The notes below the pieces were generated by a model. The model made no database searches, was not told the DNA's origin, and was given only the letters and a program-made list of their open reading frames with translations. The translations under genes and the position numbers were made by a program. Shown here piece after piece: positions 45,879 through 55,846 of a stretch of 64,000 nucleotides of DNA. How positions within the stretch are numbered: the first letter of the stretch is position 1; every line of letters starts with the position of its first letter. This DNA comes from Pythium myriotylum (Eukaryota > Oomycota > Peronosporomycetes > Pythiales > Pythiaceae). The stretch lies in contig JALJCQ010000025.1 of assembly GCA_023091665.1 (NCBI GenBank), positions 124,001-188,000 on the forward strand, in the 5' to 3' direction.

Positions 45879-47284
45879 TCACTCGACGTGGCTAGCAGCA
45901 GCAGCTCTTGCTCGGCGGCTGAGAAGATCCTGGAGCTTGGCCTCGCAACGAGGCTGCAGCACCTCTCTCACGTTCGCGATGACGCTGCTTAGTCTGTAGA
46001 AGTGAGACGCTGCGAGCGGAGTTTGCGGTGGACTGTGATCCCCATCCAGCTGGCTCGGACGGCTGCGAGATCTTGCGGCAGCTTGGCGGAGGCTTCTCCG
46101 CTTGAAAAATTCGTTCGTGGTCGTGTTGGTCGCGACGAGATAGCAATGGAAGAAGAAGAAGCCGAGCACGGCGATTCCTGGGACAATCCGCAAACGTGAG
46201 TCCTTGTCAGATCGGGTATTCAACGTTCATGCCGAGAGGATCGCACCCATCAACGAGCACAGTGCCCAGAGCACGAACAGCGCCGACTCGGCATGGATCA
46301 GGAACCGCAGCACGACAACCGTGACGCCTTCGATGACTTGTCCGTTACGTTCGTCCACGAACTGCTGGCCCTGGAGGTCGAGGTACTGGTCGTAGAGAAT
46401 GTTGAGTAAAATGTAGCTGCCGTATCCACACAATGCCACATTCGCCTGTTGTCACATGTGGCTACCAACTCAGACGAACGACACTGTGAGACACCAGATG
46501 AGGCTCCTCCATACCACGAGAAAGTAGAGAAAGTGTCCGTGATTGCGTTCCCCGATGCAGGTGTTCAACCAGATGCAGTGATGATCGAAGCGAGGCACGC
46601 ACATGTTGCAAATTGAACAGTGCTTGGATCGCGCTAGTTTGTCGGTCTTGCACGTGACGCAATTACGCCGCGGTTTGGCATACAGCACGCCATCGAGCTC
46701 ATAGTTGTCGTACAACTGGATCGTTTCTATGAAGGGACACCACACAGTGTCATCGACTGACTACTAGTGTCTGGAGAATGTTGCAAGCGACTCACGAGGG
46801 GTCAGCACGCCCGGCGAAGCCGTAGAAGCCGTGATGAAGCTGTGCATGGCGACTAGCACAACCGCCGCACTCAGACAACTACAACGTGGTGGGGGCAAAA
46901 CAGTGCCGACCATAGAGACGACGACGTTGTCACATTGCAGCTCTCTCCGATCCACAGGAAAGCTCGGCTTGCTTATCCTGGCGCGCAACATCGTGGTCAC
47001 GTACAGATGGAGCTCGTCTGCGTGCGCCGTCGGCAAGAGCGGCAGCGCCGCGCCCAGAAAAACGCCGTATCCACCCACGACCAACGTCACGTACAGAATC
47101 TATAATACACCCCCCCGCATCATACAGGATACGGACACCCCAACGAGCAATCGACCATTAGATCCCCCCATATTGTAGCTCCTCACGAGGTCCGCATTTT
47201 CTTTTTTTTTTCTCGCACCTGCACGACGGGGTTGGGCTCGCACCAGAGGTGCCGCCACCACGCCGCCGCGCGCCTGCAGTGCAT
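45879..47284 (-). CDS. DHHC-type protein S-acyltransferase, five exons
   Basis: Membrane palmitoyltransferase. Exons 47284-47219, 47099-46796, 46726-46476, 46445-46247 and 46177-45879 join in frame to about 372 residues. The short first exon (22 codons ending EPNPVVQ) is supported by phase and GT/AG sites. Domains in order: two N-terminal membrane segments ([31 protein letters not shown]), the luminal-to-cytosolic link PGVLTP, the Cys-rich zinc domain [18 protein letters not shown] with the catalytic [13 protein letters not shown], two more membrane segments, and TTNEF, the TTxE motif that follows the last one. The tail is Arg/Ser-rich. Donor of exon 3 (GTCTGA) is weak. It is transcribed away from the CCT gene across a shared 530-base region. 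Confidence 0.85.
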
Positions 47285-47815
47285 TCACACGGCGCGTGAG
47301 TCTCGGCGCGTAAAAGCCCCGCGCGGCGACGGCGCGCAAGCGGTCGGTCACCCATGGAGCTCCATTTGGTCGTCGCGTCGTGCGGCGATTGCTTGTGGCC
47401 GTGTACCCACTCGCGGTGGGGACCAATCAGCGCGCGCGAAACGTCCTCAACCAGACTGGCCCGCCCACACAGACCGCGACACGGGGTAGGGTAAACTTCT
47501 GGCGTCAAAGGCGACCAGGCCACAAATCGAGCCGCCACATCTCTCTGGACTCTTGTGTTTTAATTCTTTCCACAAAATGCATCCCATTTATTTACATTAC
47601 AACCATGTATGAACGCATGATGGTACCTGTCAAACGACATAGTCGAGTGGAATTTGTCGGATTCGCGGGGGAGATCCAGCTGGGGAGGGCCCCGCAGCTG
47701 CAAGGCCTGCGAGACTCCATCTCAATCGCCGTCGCGCCGGTACATGGACACCTCGCCGGCGACGCCATTCTCTCTCTTCCACTGAGCGTGGCATCTCCCC
47801 TCGACCGACACCACC
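47285..47815. promoter_or_regulatory. shared divergent promoter region
   Basis: Lies between two genes read in opposite directions. GACCAATCAG at 47421-47430 contains a CCAAT box; CCATTCT at about 47764 fits the loose oomycete initiator pattern for the CCT gene. Confidence 0.4.
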
Positions 47816-49768
47816 ATGAGCGGCGCACGGGTCTTCGTGCGACTCTACGACGGCGCCACCCAGACCGAGAGCAGCGGCGAGCTGCTCATGCTGCCGCCGC
47901 CGCCGCTCACGTGGCACGGCGTGCTCAGCATGATGATCATGGCCGTCACCAAGCAGGAGACCGAGCCCACGCCCGAGGCCGTCAAGCAGGCGCGGCTCTT
48001 TCTGCTTCCCACGGACGCGCAGGGCATCGTGGCCGAGCTCAACGCGCGCGCGCTGCGCTTTGGCGTGCGCGACAACGACCAGTTTGCGATCTGTCTCTAT
48101 GGCGAAGAGTACAAGAAGCAGGAGCCGCCTGTCGAGGCCGTCCACGAAGAAGACGCCGCCGCCGCGCTCACCAACATGTCGTCGATCTCTACCACGCGGC
48201 TCAATGACTACACGCAGGGCTTCAGCAACAGCGTCGGCACCCCGACCTCGAACGGGTTCGCGCCCATGGAGAGCAACAACAACGGCCCGCCGCGTGGCAA
48301 CATCATGGGCATGGGCAACGGCAACCGCAAGAACAAGCGGTACCGCAGTATCTCGGGTAAGATGGCTGCGATCAAGTCGCTCGGTGACCAAGGATTGATC
48401 TCGGCCGAAGACCGCGGCCATCTCAAAGACCTGCTGCTCAACAACGACTCGCCGGCTCTCCAGGAAGCGCTTGAAAACTATCAAAACACGGGCGATTTCC
48501 AGGCTGTGAAGGATCTGCTCACGAAAGAGCTGCGCAACCCATCGGCCAAGCGCCCGACTGGCGACTGGCTGCCCGAGAGTCTGATCAACGAGCTCTCCGA
48601 GAACTTCCAGACCCATGACGAGAACGAACAGGAAGAACCTGATGCCTCGACCTCGTACGCGGGCCAGTTCGGCTCCCAGATGCAGACCACGCAGCACATG
48701 CAGAGCCATCAGTACATGTACTCGACGACGACGCCGACGTCGGGCATGAACCACCACACGAGCGCCTCCCCAAGTGGCGCAAGCGATTACACTACGGTTG
48801 CGGATGCCGAAGCCGTCCACCCGATGGGCACGACGGGATACGCGGATGACCACCAGACGTCGTGGACGACGACGTCGATGCACCAGACCTCGCCCACGAA
48901 CGGCATCTACGGCCACCAAACAACCATGGGCATGCAGGCATACGCGACGACTCCACAGGCGCAGATCAACCTGCCGCTTCGCAACCGCAACAGCGTCAAC
49001 TTGCTCCACAAGACGCGCGGCATGGACGAGTCACAGATGACGCCTCAGCAGCAGCAGCAGCACGCGATGATGCATGGCAACCCGGTCGAGATCGGCTACG
49101 GCGCTCACCCGGCCTCGTACGGCATCGCTGCTGCTCAAGGCTACGCCCCGATGGGCTACGCTCCCGCGACGGCCGGCGATTACTCGAGCATGACCATGAA
49201 CGGCTACTACGCCGCTCCCATGCAGCCGCAGATGGCCTACAGCCCCTACCAGCAGCCTGCCATGGCCTACGGCATGTCGCCGTACGGACAGGGCTACGCG
49301 CAGATGGGCTATGGCTACTACGGCGCTGGCTACGGCTACATGAAGGCTGGCCAGATGGGCCGCATGGGTGGCAAGTGGACCACTGCGCCGCCCATGCCGG
49401 CGTACCCCCCAGCGTGCTCTCCGGAGGAGAAGAAGGAGAAGATCGCTCGGTGGCTCAAGAAGCGAGAGAACCGAAACTGGTCCAACAAGCCGTCGTACCC
49501 GGTGCGCCACAACATCGCCAAGAACCGCAAGCGTGGCGAGGACGGTCGCTTCATCACCAAGAAGCGTCTGGCCGAGATGGAGCGAGAAGAAGCCGAGCGT
49601 GCTGCTGCCGGCCTGCCTCCTCGCGAAGGTGGCGAAGGAACGCAGACGTTTGAGGCCGAGCTGGATCAGGACGAGGCCAGTGGGTCGGATCCGGAGACGA
49701 GCGCGATGCAGTTGGGCGTGCTAGACACCAACGTGTTCGCCGGGCTTCCGGCGCCACTTCACACGTAG
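47816..49768 (+). CDS. CCT-motif protein with low-complexity middle
   Basis: Single exon, 650 residues. The N-terminal 110 residues form a compact domain (VFVRLYDGATQTESSG, LLPTDAQGIVAEL) that I do not recognise. Residues about 180-245 are helical (SISGKMAAIKSLGDQGLIS, LKDLLLNN). Residues about 300-540 are Gln/Met/Tyr/Gly-rich and probably disordered (YGYYGAGYGYMKAGQMGRMG). Near residue 545-590 comes KKEKIARWLKKRENRNW then SYPVRHNIAKNRKRGEDGRF, which has the spacing of the CCT motif of CONSTANS/TOC1-type nuclear proteins (basic helix, aromatic, R-rich, GRF). An acidic tail follows. Likely a nuclear regulator. The large antisense frame (49009-47630) is a codon-bias shadow. Confidence 0.8.
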   Translation: MSGARVFVRLYDGATQTESSGELLMLPPPPLTWHGVLSMMIMAVTKQETEPTPEAVKQARLFLLPTDAQGIVAELNARALRFGVRDNDQFAICLYGEEYKKQEPPVEAVHEEDAAAALTNMSSISTTRLNDYTQGFSNSVGTPTSNGFAPMESNNNGPPRGNIMGMGNGNRKNKRYRSISGKMAAIKSLGDQGLISAEDRGHLKDLLLNNDSPALQEALENYQNTGDFQAVKDLLTKELRNPSAKRPTGDWLPESLINELSENFQTHDENEQEEPDASTSYAGQFGSQMQTTQHMQSHQYMYSTTTPTSGMNHHTSASPSGASDYTTVADAEAVHPMGTTGYADDHQTSWTTTSMHQTSPTNGIYGHQTTMGMQAYATTPQAQINLPLRNRNSVNLLHKTRGMDESQMTPQQQQQHAMMHGNPVEIGYGAHPASYGIAAAQGYAPMGYAPATAGDYSSMTMNGYYAAPMQPQMAYSPYQQPAMAYGMSPYGQGYAQMGYGYYGAGYGYMKAGQMGRMGGKWTTAPPMPAYPPACSPEEKKEKIARWLKKRENRNWSNKPSYPVRHNIAKNRKRGEDGRFITKKRLAEMEREEAERAAAGLPPREGGEGTQTFEAELDQDEASGSDPETSAMQLGVLDTNVFAGLPAPLHT

Positions 49769-50002
49769 ACGTACACTAGGAATTGTGTGTTTCTCTGTGG
49801 GGCGAGTCTGTCAGGAGTTTCGTGAACTGTGCAAATAATCCAGAATGCATGATCTTGAAATGAAGTTGAATCATTTCCCATCTTCCTTCTCTGTGTCAGC
49901 AGCGGGAAAAGATCACCATGGAAAGAAAGAGAGATGGAGACCACGCTCATGACATTTAAAACGCATAGACAGATAGCTAAATGAGAGGGGAGGAGGGGGA
50001 TT

Positions 50003-50536
50003 CTACAGCGGCTGGATGGCGCGACTGACACCGACGGGCACATACGTGGACGTGACGTTGAACGGCTTGAGCGTGATCTTGGAGCCGCACCACTTGACGA
50101 GATCCAAGAGCGCCGCTCGCTCGTCCTTGGCGCTGCAGAGCGTCTGCGGGTCGTCCCAGCTATACCGGTTCCAGTTGAGCACGCTGACGGCCCATTTCTC
50201 CATGACTTCGGGCGTGGAGGCCGCGAAGGTCGCGACGACCTTGGTGCGTTGGTAGTTGGCGGCCATCATTTGTGCGTGGGACACGGGCCCCGAGTGGCGC
50301 TTGCGCACGGGGCGCACGGTCGAGTCGATGCGGAACTGGTTCATGACCTGCCCGTGCTCGTTGGGCAAGAGGAAGACGTCGACTTTGGAGCCTGTGAGCG
50401 GCACGCAGCCGAGAAGCTGGCCGCCTTTCTGCGAGTAGTACTGGAAGATGCCTTCGTCCATGATGCAGTAGACGACGCGCGCCTCGTCGCCGTCGATCTT
50501 GAGCAGATAGCCCTCGACGTTGCCGCCGCCGCTCAT
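50003..50536 (-). CDS. small PH-domain protein
   Basis: Chosen ATG at 50536 (MSGGGNVEGYLLK), 177 residues; the frame is open to 50638 but that part is Pro/Ser-rich leader. The first 130 residues follow a PH fold: EGYLLKIDGDEARVVYCIMD, then a strand FQYYSQKGGQLLGCVPL, FRIDS, and the C-terminal helix STPEVMEKWAVSVLNW with the expected Trp. PH domains bind phosphoinositides or proteins at membranes; the basic loop needed for lipid binding is not obvious. It shares an intergenic region of 680 bases with the next gene on the plus strand. Confidence 0.75.
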   Translation of the reverse strand: MSGGGNVEGYLLKIDGDEARVVYCIMDEGIFQYYSQKGGQLLGCVPLTGSKVDVFLLPNEHGQVMNQFRIDSTVRPVRKRHSGPVSHAQMMAANYQRTKVVATFAASTPEVMEKWAVSVLNWNRYSWDDPQTLCSAKDERAALLDLVKWCGSKITLKPFNVTSTYVPVGVSRAIQPL

Positions 50537-51004
50537 GGTGTTCGGGGGTCGAAGGAAGATGGAGTAGTGACGAGGAGCAAGGGAGGAAGGACGGAGGATG
50601 ACGGAGGAGGAGGATGGAGGAGGAGAGCCTGAACCCACCAGAGAATCGTATCAGCAGCTGCTCGAGGTCGGTGGGCGCGCGCCGCCGCGAGCAACCAGAT
50701 GATCTGAGCGGCGCAATTGCTTGCAGAGAGGCCGAGCGGCAGCAGATGGGTACACAGTCATTCTCAGCAACTAATATCTGTGTCATTTTTATGGATGATT
50801 TCATACAAATAGAATGATATAAGCCTCTGATACATTATAGTTGAAGTAATTCTGGTAGTGCATCTGTTTCTGGCTCGCGGTCGTGGATAGGAGCTGTTCA
50901 GTGCGTGGCCGCAAATTTCGGGCGCGCCGTCTTGAAGCGGCACTGGTCTCCTCACTGGTCCCATGGTCCGCCTGGCTGACCATATGCGGGGAACTGTTAG
51001 TCGG

Positions 51005-51007
<3 letters not shown>

Positions 51008-51054
<47 letters not shown>
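51008..51054. repeat. (CT)n microsatellite
   Basis: 47 bases of uninterrupted CT between two divergent genes, 160 bases before the plus-strand ATG. Similar tracts are at 45848-45863, 55803-55827 and 58992-59021. Confidence 0.95.
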
Positions 51055-51055
<1 letters not shown>

Positions 51056-51213
51056 AGACACGACCAGACGACCGCGTGATCGCTCGAGATGACCGCCGCT
51101 CCGTGCACCAGAACACTGGTGACGACGACTTTACCCGTCTCGCCGATTCGTGGAGTCGCTCGGATCTTGAAGAGACGCGTCGCTTCCAGCTGCGAAACCA
51201 CTGCTCTCTATCC

Positions 51214-51756
51214 ATGGCTCCGCCACGTTCGACTCGCGTGCAGCAGCATGCGCTCGAGGCGCCACCAGGCGACGTGCTGGACGCGATGCGAGCCTACGCC
51301 GAGGCCCACCAAGTGCAACCCATGCTCCACATCTTGCTGACTCGGGTGCTTGAAGCTCAGCCGTTGGATCCGTACGAGTTTCTCATCAAGACCGTGCGAG
51401 AAGACCCCGAGCTGGACGCGCTCGAGCTCAAGGCCAAGACCAACCGCTTTGATCTGCGACGCGAGTCCACCAAGAAAGCGCTCGTGCGTGCATTCTACAC
51501 GCGCCTTGTCGTGCTGCAGCGTACACAGCACGACGACAAGCAAGCAGCCGCGGGCGGTTCGCTCGTGACGGCGTTTTTACTTCGCCAGCTTCGCCTTGAA
51601 GAGACTCGCGAGCACCTCAAGACGAAGTTCCCGAGACACTACCGCGACCTCATCGACTGGTTCCTGTCCCACGAGAAAGAGCTTCCCACGACGATCGCTC
51701 TCGACAGCTTCACCTCGACGTGTATGGCCGTGCTCGCGTCGATCGCACAGGTGTAA
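51214..51756 (+). CDS. RIIa/Dpy-30-type docking protein
   Basis: ATG at 51214 (MAPPRSTRVQQ) gives 180 residues. Residues 23-60 read MRAYAEAHQVQPMLHILLTR then LEAQPLDPYEFLIKTVRED, the pattern of the dimerisation/docking fold shared by PKA RIIa subunits and Dpy-30 (helix, P, L, DP-FL). Such proteins anchor PKA or assemble in axonemes; oomycete zoospores are flagellate, so a flagellar role is plausible. The remainder is helical and charged with no known domain. The frame is open for 46 codons upstream but includes the CT tract edge, so the internal ATG is preferred. Confidence 0.65.
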   Translation: MAPPRSTRVQQHALEAPPGDVLDAMRAYAEAHQVQPMLHILLTRVLEAQPLDPYEFLIKTVREDPELDALELKAKTNRFDLRRESTKKALVRAFYTRLVVLQRTQHDDKQAAAGGSLVTAFLLRQLRLEETREHLKTKFPRHYRDLIDWFLSHEKELPTTIALDSFTSTCMAVLASIAQV

Positions 51757-51853
51757 GAAGGAAAAATAAACGAAATCCACCAACAGCTTGCATCGGATTC
51801 GAATTACAACCTCGTTATAAGGACTCGTTAGTGACACCAAAATCAGGTCGAAA

Positions 51854-52642
51854 ATGGAGCCTGGACGAGCTGGCTTCGTCCCGGCGAATGCACGCGCACT
51901 ACCCCCACGCCGGCTGCGCGCGGCCGACCAGGGGCCCTTCGACTGGCTCGTGCCCTTCATCCCGCCGTTCTTGCGCGTGAACCGCGACACGCGCGAGCAA
52001 ATCTGGCGCGCGCTCGTGCGCGCGACGTCTCCGGATGCACTGCGCAGCATCGCGGACCGCGTGGTAGAGGTGCTGCGCGAGCACGGCACGCAGATCGCCA
52101 AGTTCCTCGTGGTCGCCGCGCTGTGGACGGCAGGGTTGAAGTGGATCCACACCCACGAGCAGGAGCTCGCGACGTCCTACGTGATCGTCTCGGGCTTTGT
52201 CGCGCTCTGTGTCCATATCTTCTCAGGCGAGACCACCGCTGCCACGGACATCAACGGCGAGAAGCTCAGCGCCTACTCGGTGTTCAACAAGGGCGCGCGG
52301 CGCATGATGGGCTCGCTCTCCGCCGAGCAGTTCGAGGTCAGTTGGGCGACGTGGGAGATCCGTAGCGCGAGATCTGGATTGAATGTTTGCGGCTGTGACT
52401 ACAGAACGAGATCCGCCACCGCGGCCAAGACCACGACGCTGGCGCCGCTATGCCTATGCGACGCGAGGAGACTTTTAGCGATGATGAAGAGAACGACGAG
52501 TGCGTGGTTTCTCTGCTGGAATTGGCGAAGGTCTCATCTAATGCATTGATTGTTTAGGGACCTGCTAGAAGCTCTGCGACAGTCGTTGGAAGAGAAGAAG
52601 CGAGAAGAGCGTTGTGCTCGACGTACACAAAGACGGCGATGA
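51854..52642 (+). CDS. SAYSvFN-domain membrane protein (SAYSD1-like)
   Basis: Three exons: 51854-52336, 52405-52499 and 52558-52642, with GTCAGT/ACAG and GTGCGT/TTTAG sites, 220 residues. Two membrane segments (IAKFLVVAALWTAGLKWI; SYVIVSGFVALCVHIF) are followed by SAYSVFNKGARRMMGSLSAE, the signature of SAYSvFN proteins. The human member SAYSD1 sits in the ER membrane, binds UFM1-modified ribosomes and helps clear stalled translocation products. The C-terminal exons add an acidic (TFSDDEEND) and an Arg-rich end. An unspliced frame would run to 52549 with an unrelated tail. Confidence 0.82.
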
Positions 52643-52731
52643 AAGAGAGAACGAAAGAGAGAGAGAGAACCCTTGCGAATACAAATGCAAAGCGGCACAT
52701 CTATTCTACTACAGTATGCTTACGCCACAGT

Positions 52732-53436
52732 CTAAAAGCCAAACGGACACTTGGAGACGCGCTTCTTGGGCTGGCCGTCCTGGTCCAGGGTCTCCGCATC
52801 CTCGTCGACGCGGTCGCCGTACTTCTTCTTGTAGTAGTTGTACAGGAAGCCCTGGTCGCCTTCCTTGGCGGCCTTCTTGAGCGCCGCGGCGTCGGCTTCG
52901 CTGATGGTCTTCTCTTCAACCTCCTCTTCCTCTTCCTCCTCCACCACAGGCGCTACTTTCTTCGGGTTCACCATCGACAGCACCATGCCGAGCGAGATCA
53001 TGCCCATGGCGATCAGCATAAGCGGCGGGAACATCTGCAGGTCGTTGAGCGAGGCCACGTCGTCGCGCACGGCCACGAGCGCGAGCGACACGAGCACAGC
53101 GACGACCATGACACAGACGCCGAACGCCGAGATGAGCAAGAACGGGTCTTGCAGCAGCACCGCCGCGACCATGGACGACTGCTTCTCGGCCTCGTGCTCG
53201 GCCAGCAGTGGCGCTGGCTTGGTCTTGGGCTTGGAGGTCTGCGTGTTGGTCACAACGGTCGCCATCGTGGTCGTGGGCGTGGCTTGGGACTCTTGGGATT
53301 GCGCGTGCTGCTCGCGCTGCTTCTTGTACTTGTTCTCAAAGTACTTTGGCACAAACTGGTGCGCGAGCACGGCGGCCGCGGCGGTCGTGCCCAGCACCGT
53401 CAGGAGCGGGAGCAGCGCGGCGCCACGAGGAGCCAT
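52732..53436 (-). CDS. three-segment membrane protein, paralog A
   Basis: ATG at 53436 (MAPRGAALLPLL) gives 234 residues; the frame extends to 53505. Membrane segments: residues about 6-26, 90-120 (LLISAFGVCVMVVAVLVSLA) and 140-165 (MFPPLMLIAMGMISLGMVLS). The signature DDVASLNDLQMFPPLMLIAM recurs in the gene at 54689-55389 as EDVASPTDLPMFQPLMWMAL, so the two are ancient paralogs. Then comes a run of Glu and a tail FLYNYYKKKYGDRVDEDAET that has no counterpart in the other copy. No known family was recognised. Confidence 0.7.
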   Translation of the reverse strand: MAPRGAALLPLLTVLGTTAAAAVLAHQFVPKYFENKYKKQREQHAQSQESQATPTTTMATVVTNTQTSKPKTKPAPLLAEHEAEKQSSMVAAVLLQDPFLLISAFGVCVMVVAVLVSLALVAVRDDVASLNDLQMFPPLMLIAMGMISLGMVLSMVNPKKVAPVVEEEEEEEVEEKTISEADAAALKKAAKEGDQGFLYNYYKKKYGDRVDEDAETLDQDGQPKKRVSKCPFGF

Positions 53437-53814
53437 CTCGCGAACTGGCGCCTGCCGGAGGAGCGCCCTCCGGACCTGGCTTCTAATGGACGCCAGATGT
53501 CCCACTGACTCGGGATCTGAGAGGCGGGCGCAACGTATAATTGAAACATATATTCAATATAAGAGGAACTTAAAAGCTATCATTGTATTTGTGTTCTTAC
53601 ATATGATTCAATACATTATAAATCTATAAGATGAGAAAGAGGTTCTAGCGTGTCTCGAAGTTGCCTGTCGCCAACAAGTGCGGTCGTTTCGGAAATCCAC
53701 GTGCTGGTCCGGCTTCCGAGGCGAAAACCCGAAGTGTACTGAGATAAAGGAATTCCGTCACCAAGTTGAAGCGAAGAGCTGGTTCTTGAAAATTCAGAAA
53801 AAAAATCAAAACCC

Positions 53815-54672
53815 TCATATTTGAAGTTTCTTCGCGAGCGCCGCGATCTGCTTCTCGACGTCCTCGTCTTCTTTCGTCTTGACGGGTACTGCACGCGCCT
53901 TGACGATCCACGTGCGCGCGTGGTCGTCCTGTTTCATCTTGTGGTACGTCTGCGCGAGCAAGAAAACGTTCTTTTTCCAAAACCCAGGACTGAGCTGCTC
54001 GGCATTGAGAAAGTGCTGCACGGCCTCTTCGTAGGTCGCCGTTGGTGGGGTGCCAAAGAGCGCAGCGGCAGCGCGCTTTTCGATCCACGTCATGTCCGCA
54101 AACGCGAGACACCACTGGCCGAGAATGTTGTGGGAAGTCGCGTCGCTTGGGTCGAGCTCGATCGCGCGCTTGATGTGGTCGCGGATCACGTACGCACCGG
54201 CGATCTTCTCCTTGAGGTCGCGAAAGTTCCCGACGGTACTGGTGAGAATGCCCTTCCACTTGTTGGAGGCTGCAGCGTTTGCGTTGATAGCGTATGCTCT
54301 ATCGGCGAAGGAGAGACCTTCGAACGCGAACGTCTTCTTCTGCTCCGCATTGGAACTCTCTTCAACCAAGTAGTTGCACGCGCGAGACAGACGCCAAAGC
54401 TGTGGATCAACGTCGGCATAACGTTAGTTGCGACATCGCTAACCTTTCCAATGCAGCTAGATCACCTACGAGCTCGATTTCGGACGGGTATGAGAGGATC
54501 GCATCCTTGAGCAGGTTGTACGACTCGCGGTGCTTGTTGTGCTTAAATAAATCTTCCGCGTTGGCGATGAGTTGGTCCACAGTCGCTGCTGGAATCTCGC
54601 TCTTCTCTTCTTCACCGTCATCTTCGCGCACAAAACGCGGAGAGCTCTCTGCTGACGAGGCTCGCTGTCTTG
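53815..54672 (-). CDS. RMDN-like TPR protein (5-prime end open)
   Basis: Exon 54672-54470 joins exon 54399-53815 through a 70-base intron (GTAGGT, branch-like CTAAC, CACAG), giving SYPSEIEL then LWRLSRACNYLVEE, typical of TPR proteins. The rest has HIKRAIELDPSDATSHNILG, then QWCLAFADMTWIEKRAAAAL, LFGTPPTATYEEAVQHFLN and a QLSPGFWKKN block that match regulators of microtubule dynamics (RMDN/FAM82). Residues 1-60 form a first TPR (NAEDLFKHNKHRESYNLLKD). No in-frame ATG lies at the 5-prime end. A splice acceptor TTTATAG at 54673 suggests a further exon, only 15 bases after the stop of the neighbouring gene. Confidence 0.72.
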
Positions 54673-54688
54673 CTATAAATCGCTAACG

Positions 54689-55389
54689 TTAGTCGTCTCT
54701 CCGTTTGAGTCCTCGCATCAACTCAAACACACCGTTGTACTGTTCAATCATCTCGAAATCGTCTTGGTCGTGTGGGAACACGGTCTTCTCGTTCAGTACA
54801 GGGATCTCCTGGGCCTCGGTGGTCACACCCGATGCGCTCAGCACTTCGACGGTCGCAGCCGTGAACACACCCAGCGCCATCCACATCAACGGCTGGAACA
54901 TCGGCAAATCCGTGGGCGACGCGACATCCTCACTCGTCCATGCGACCACGACGCCAACGAGTCCGACCAGCAGAATCATGATCAGCCCCAACACCGACAG
55001 CATCTACAACGTACAGCACACCCGGTTTGGTCAGTGACACGTAGCTCCTCACCAACTACCTCCCAACGCACCATATTGCCCTCTCTTGCGACTAGCATGA
55101 GCTGCTGCTCCTGCGTCTGCACTGCGTCGACCAGTTCGTCCGCCGCGACGTCTTCCTCATCGCTCAGAAGCTCGTACTGGTCCTCTTCCACCGCGAGCGG
55201 CGCGCTTTCTTCGGCGGCCACGTCGGCGCTCGTCGGTGCCCCATTGCGCCGCCCTGACGCCGCCTCCGAGTCCGCTTCCTCGTCGTCGTGGCGCGCGCCT
55301 CGCGTCACGTAACGATAGGCGAGCCCCGCGGCCGTGGCCGTGCCCGCGATGACCACGAGCGACCAGAGAAGGCCCCGGTAGTTGGCCAT
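54689..55389 (-). CDS. three-segment membrane protein, paralog B
   Basis: Exon 1 55389-55072 and exon 2 55003-54689 (GTGCGT/TTGTAG), 211 residues. Membrane segments: RGLLWSLVVIAGTATAAGLA near the start, MLSVLGLIMILLVGLVGVVV at the exon junction, and MFQPLMWMALGVFTAATVEV. Between the first two is a long acidic stretch (residues about 35-90). The segment between the last two matches paralog A. The C-terminus is short and ends in RGLKRRDD, a basic tail. Function unknown. Confidence 0.7.
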
Positions 55390-55802
55390 GGCGCCCCCCA
55401 CTCGCTGCTGATTCCGTTGGATCGGCGTGTGAACCTCCGTCATCCAAGAGCAGTACTGCCAAACCGGTATTATCGCATATGCAGTACCAGAAGATATTAG
55501 AAGAGCATGGGTGACTGTGATGAACAGTACAGTACGATCAAAAAATGTAGCCATGGACTGGCTTTGCGCGGCACTGCCCCGAGTAGCTTTCCACGAGCTC
55601 GCTTCGCTGCCAATGAGCTGTCTCTCTGTGCAGGGAGCGTTTCTCGTCGATTTCTTCTTTCTTAATGAGAACGGAGTTGCCACGTGATGCAGCAAACCCA
55701 GAGCTGAGCGCGCGTCCGGCTTCTACACGAAGGATGGAAACACGGAAACCAAGGGCGCTTCCGTCAGATCACCACCCTGGGTTCCCACCCCACTCCGGAA
55801 TC

Positions 55803-55827
55803 CTCTCTCTCTCTCTCTCTCTCTCGA
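55803..55827. repeat. (CT)n microsatellite at a gene start
   Basis: Lies 20 bases before the ATG at 55847, where it would be part of the 5-prime UTR or core promoter. Confidence 0.95.
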
Positions 55828-55846
55828 CAAGCTTCAGTACCCAGCG

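Noticed and set aside
47630..49009. 459-codon minus-strand frame opposite the CCT gene
   Set aside because: Arg/Val/Leu-rich text without domains, explained by the GC-rich third positions of the real gene.
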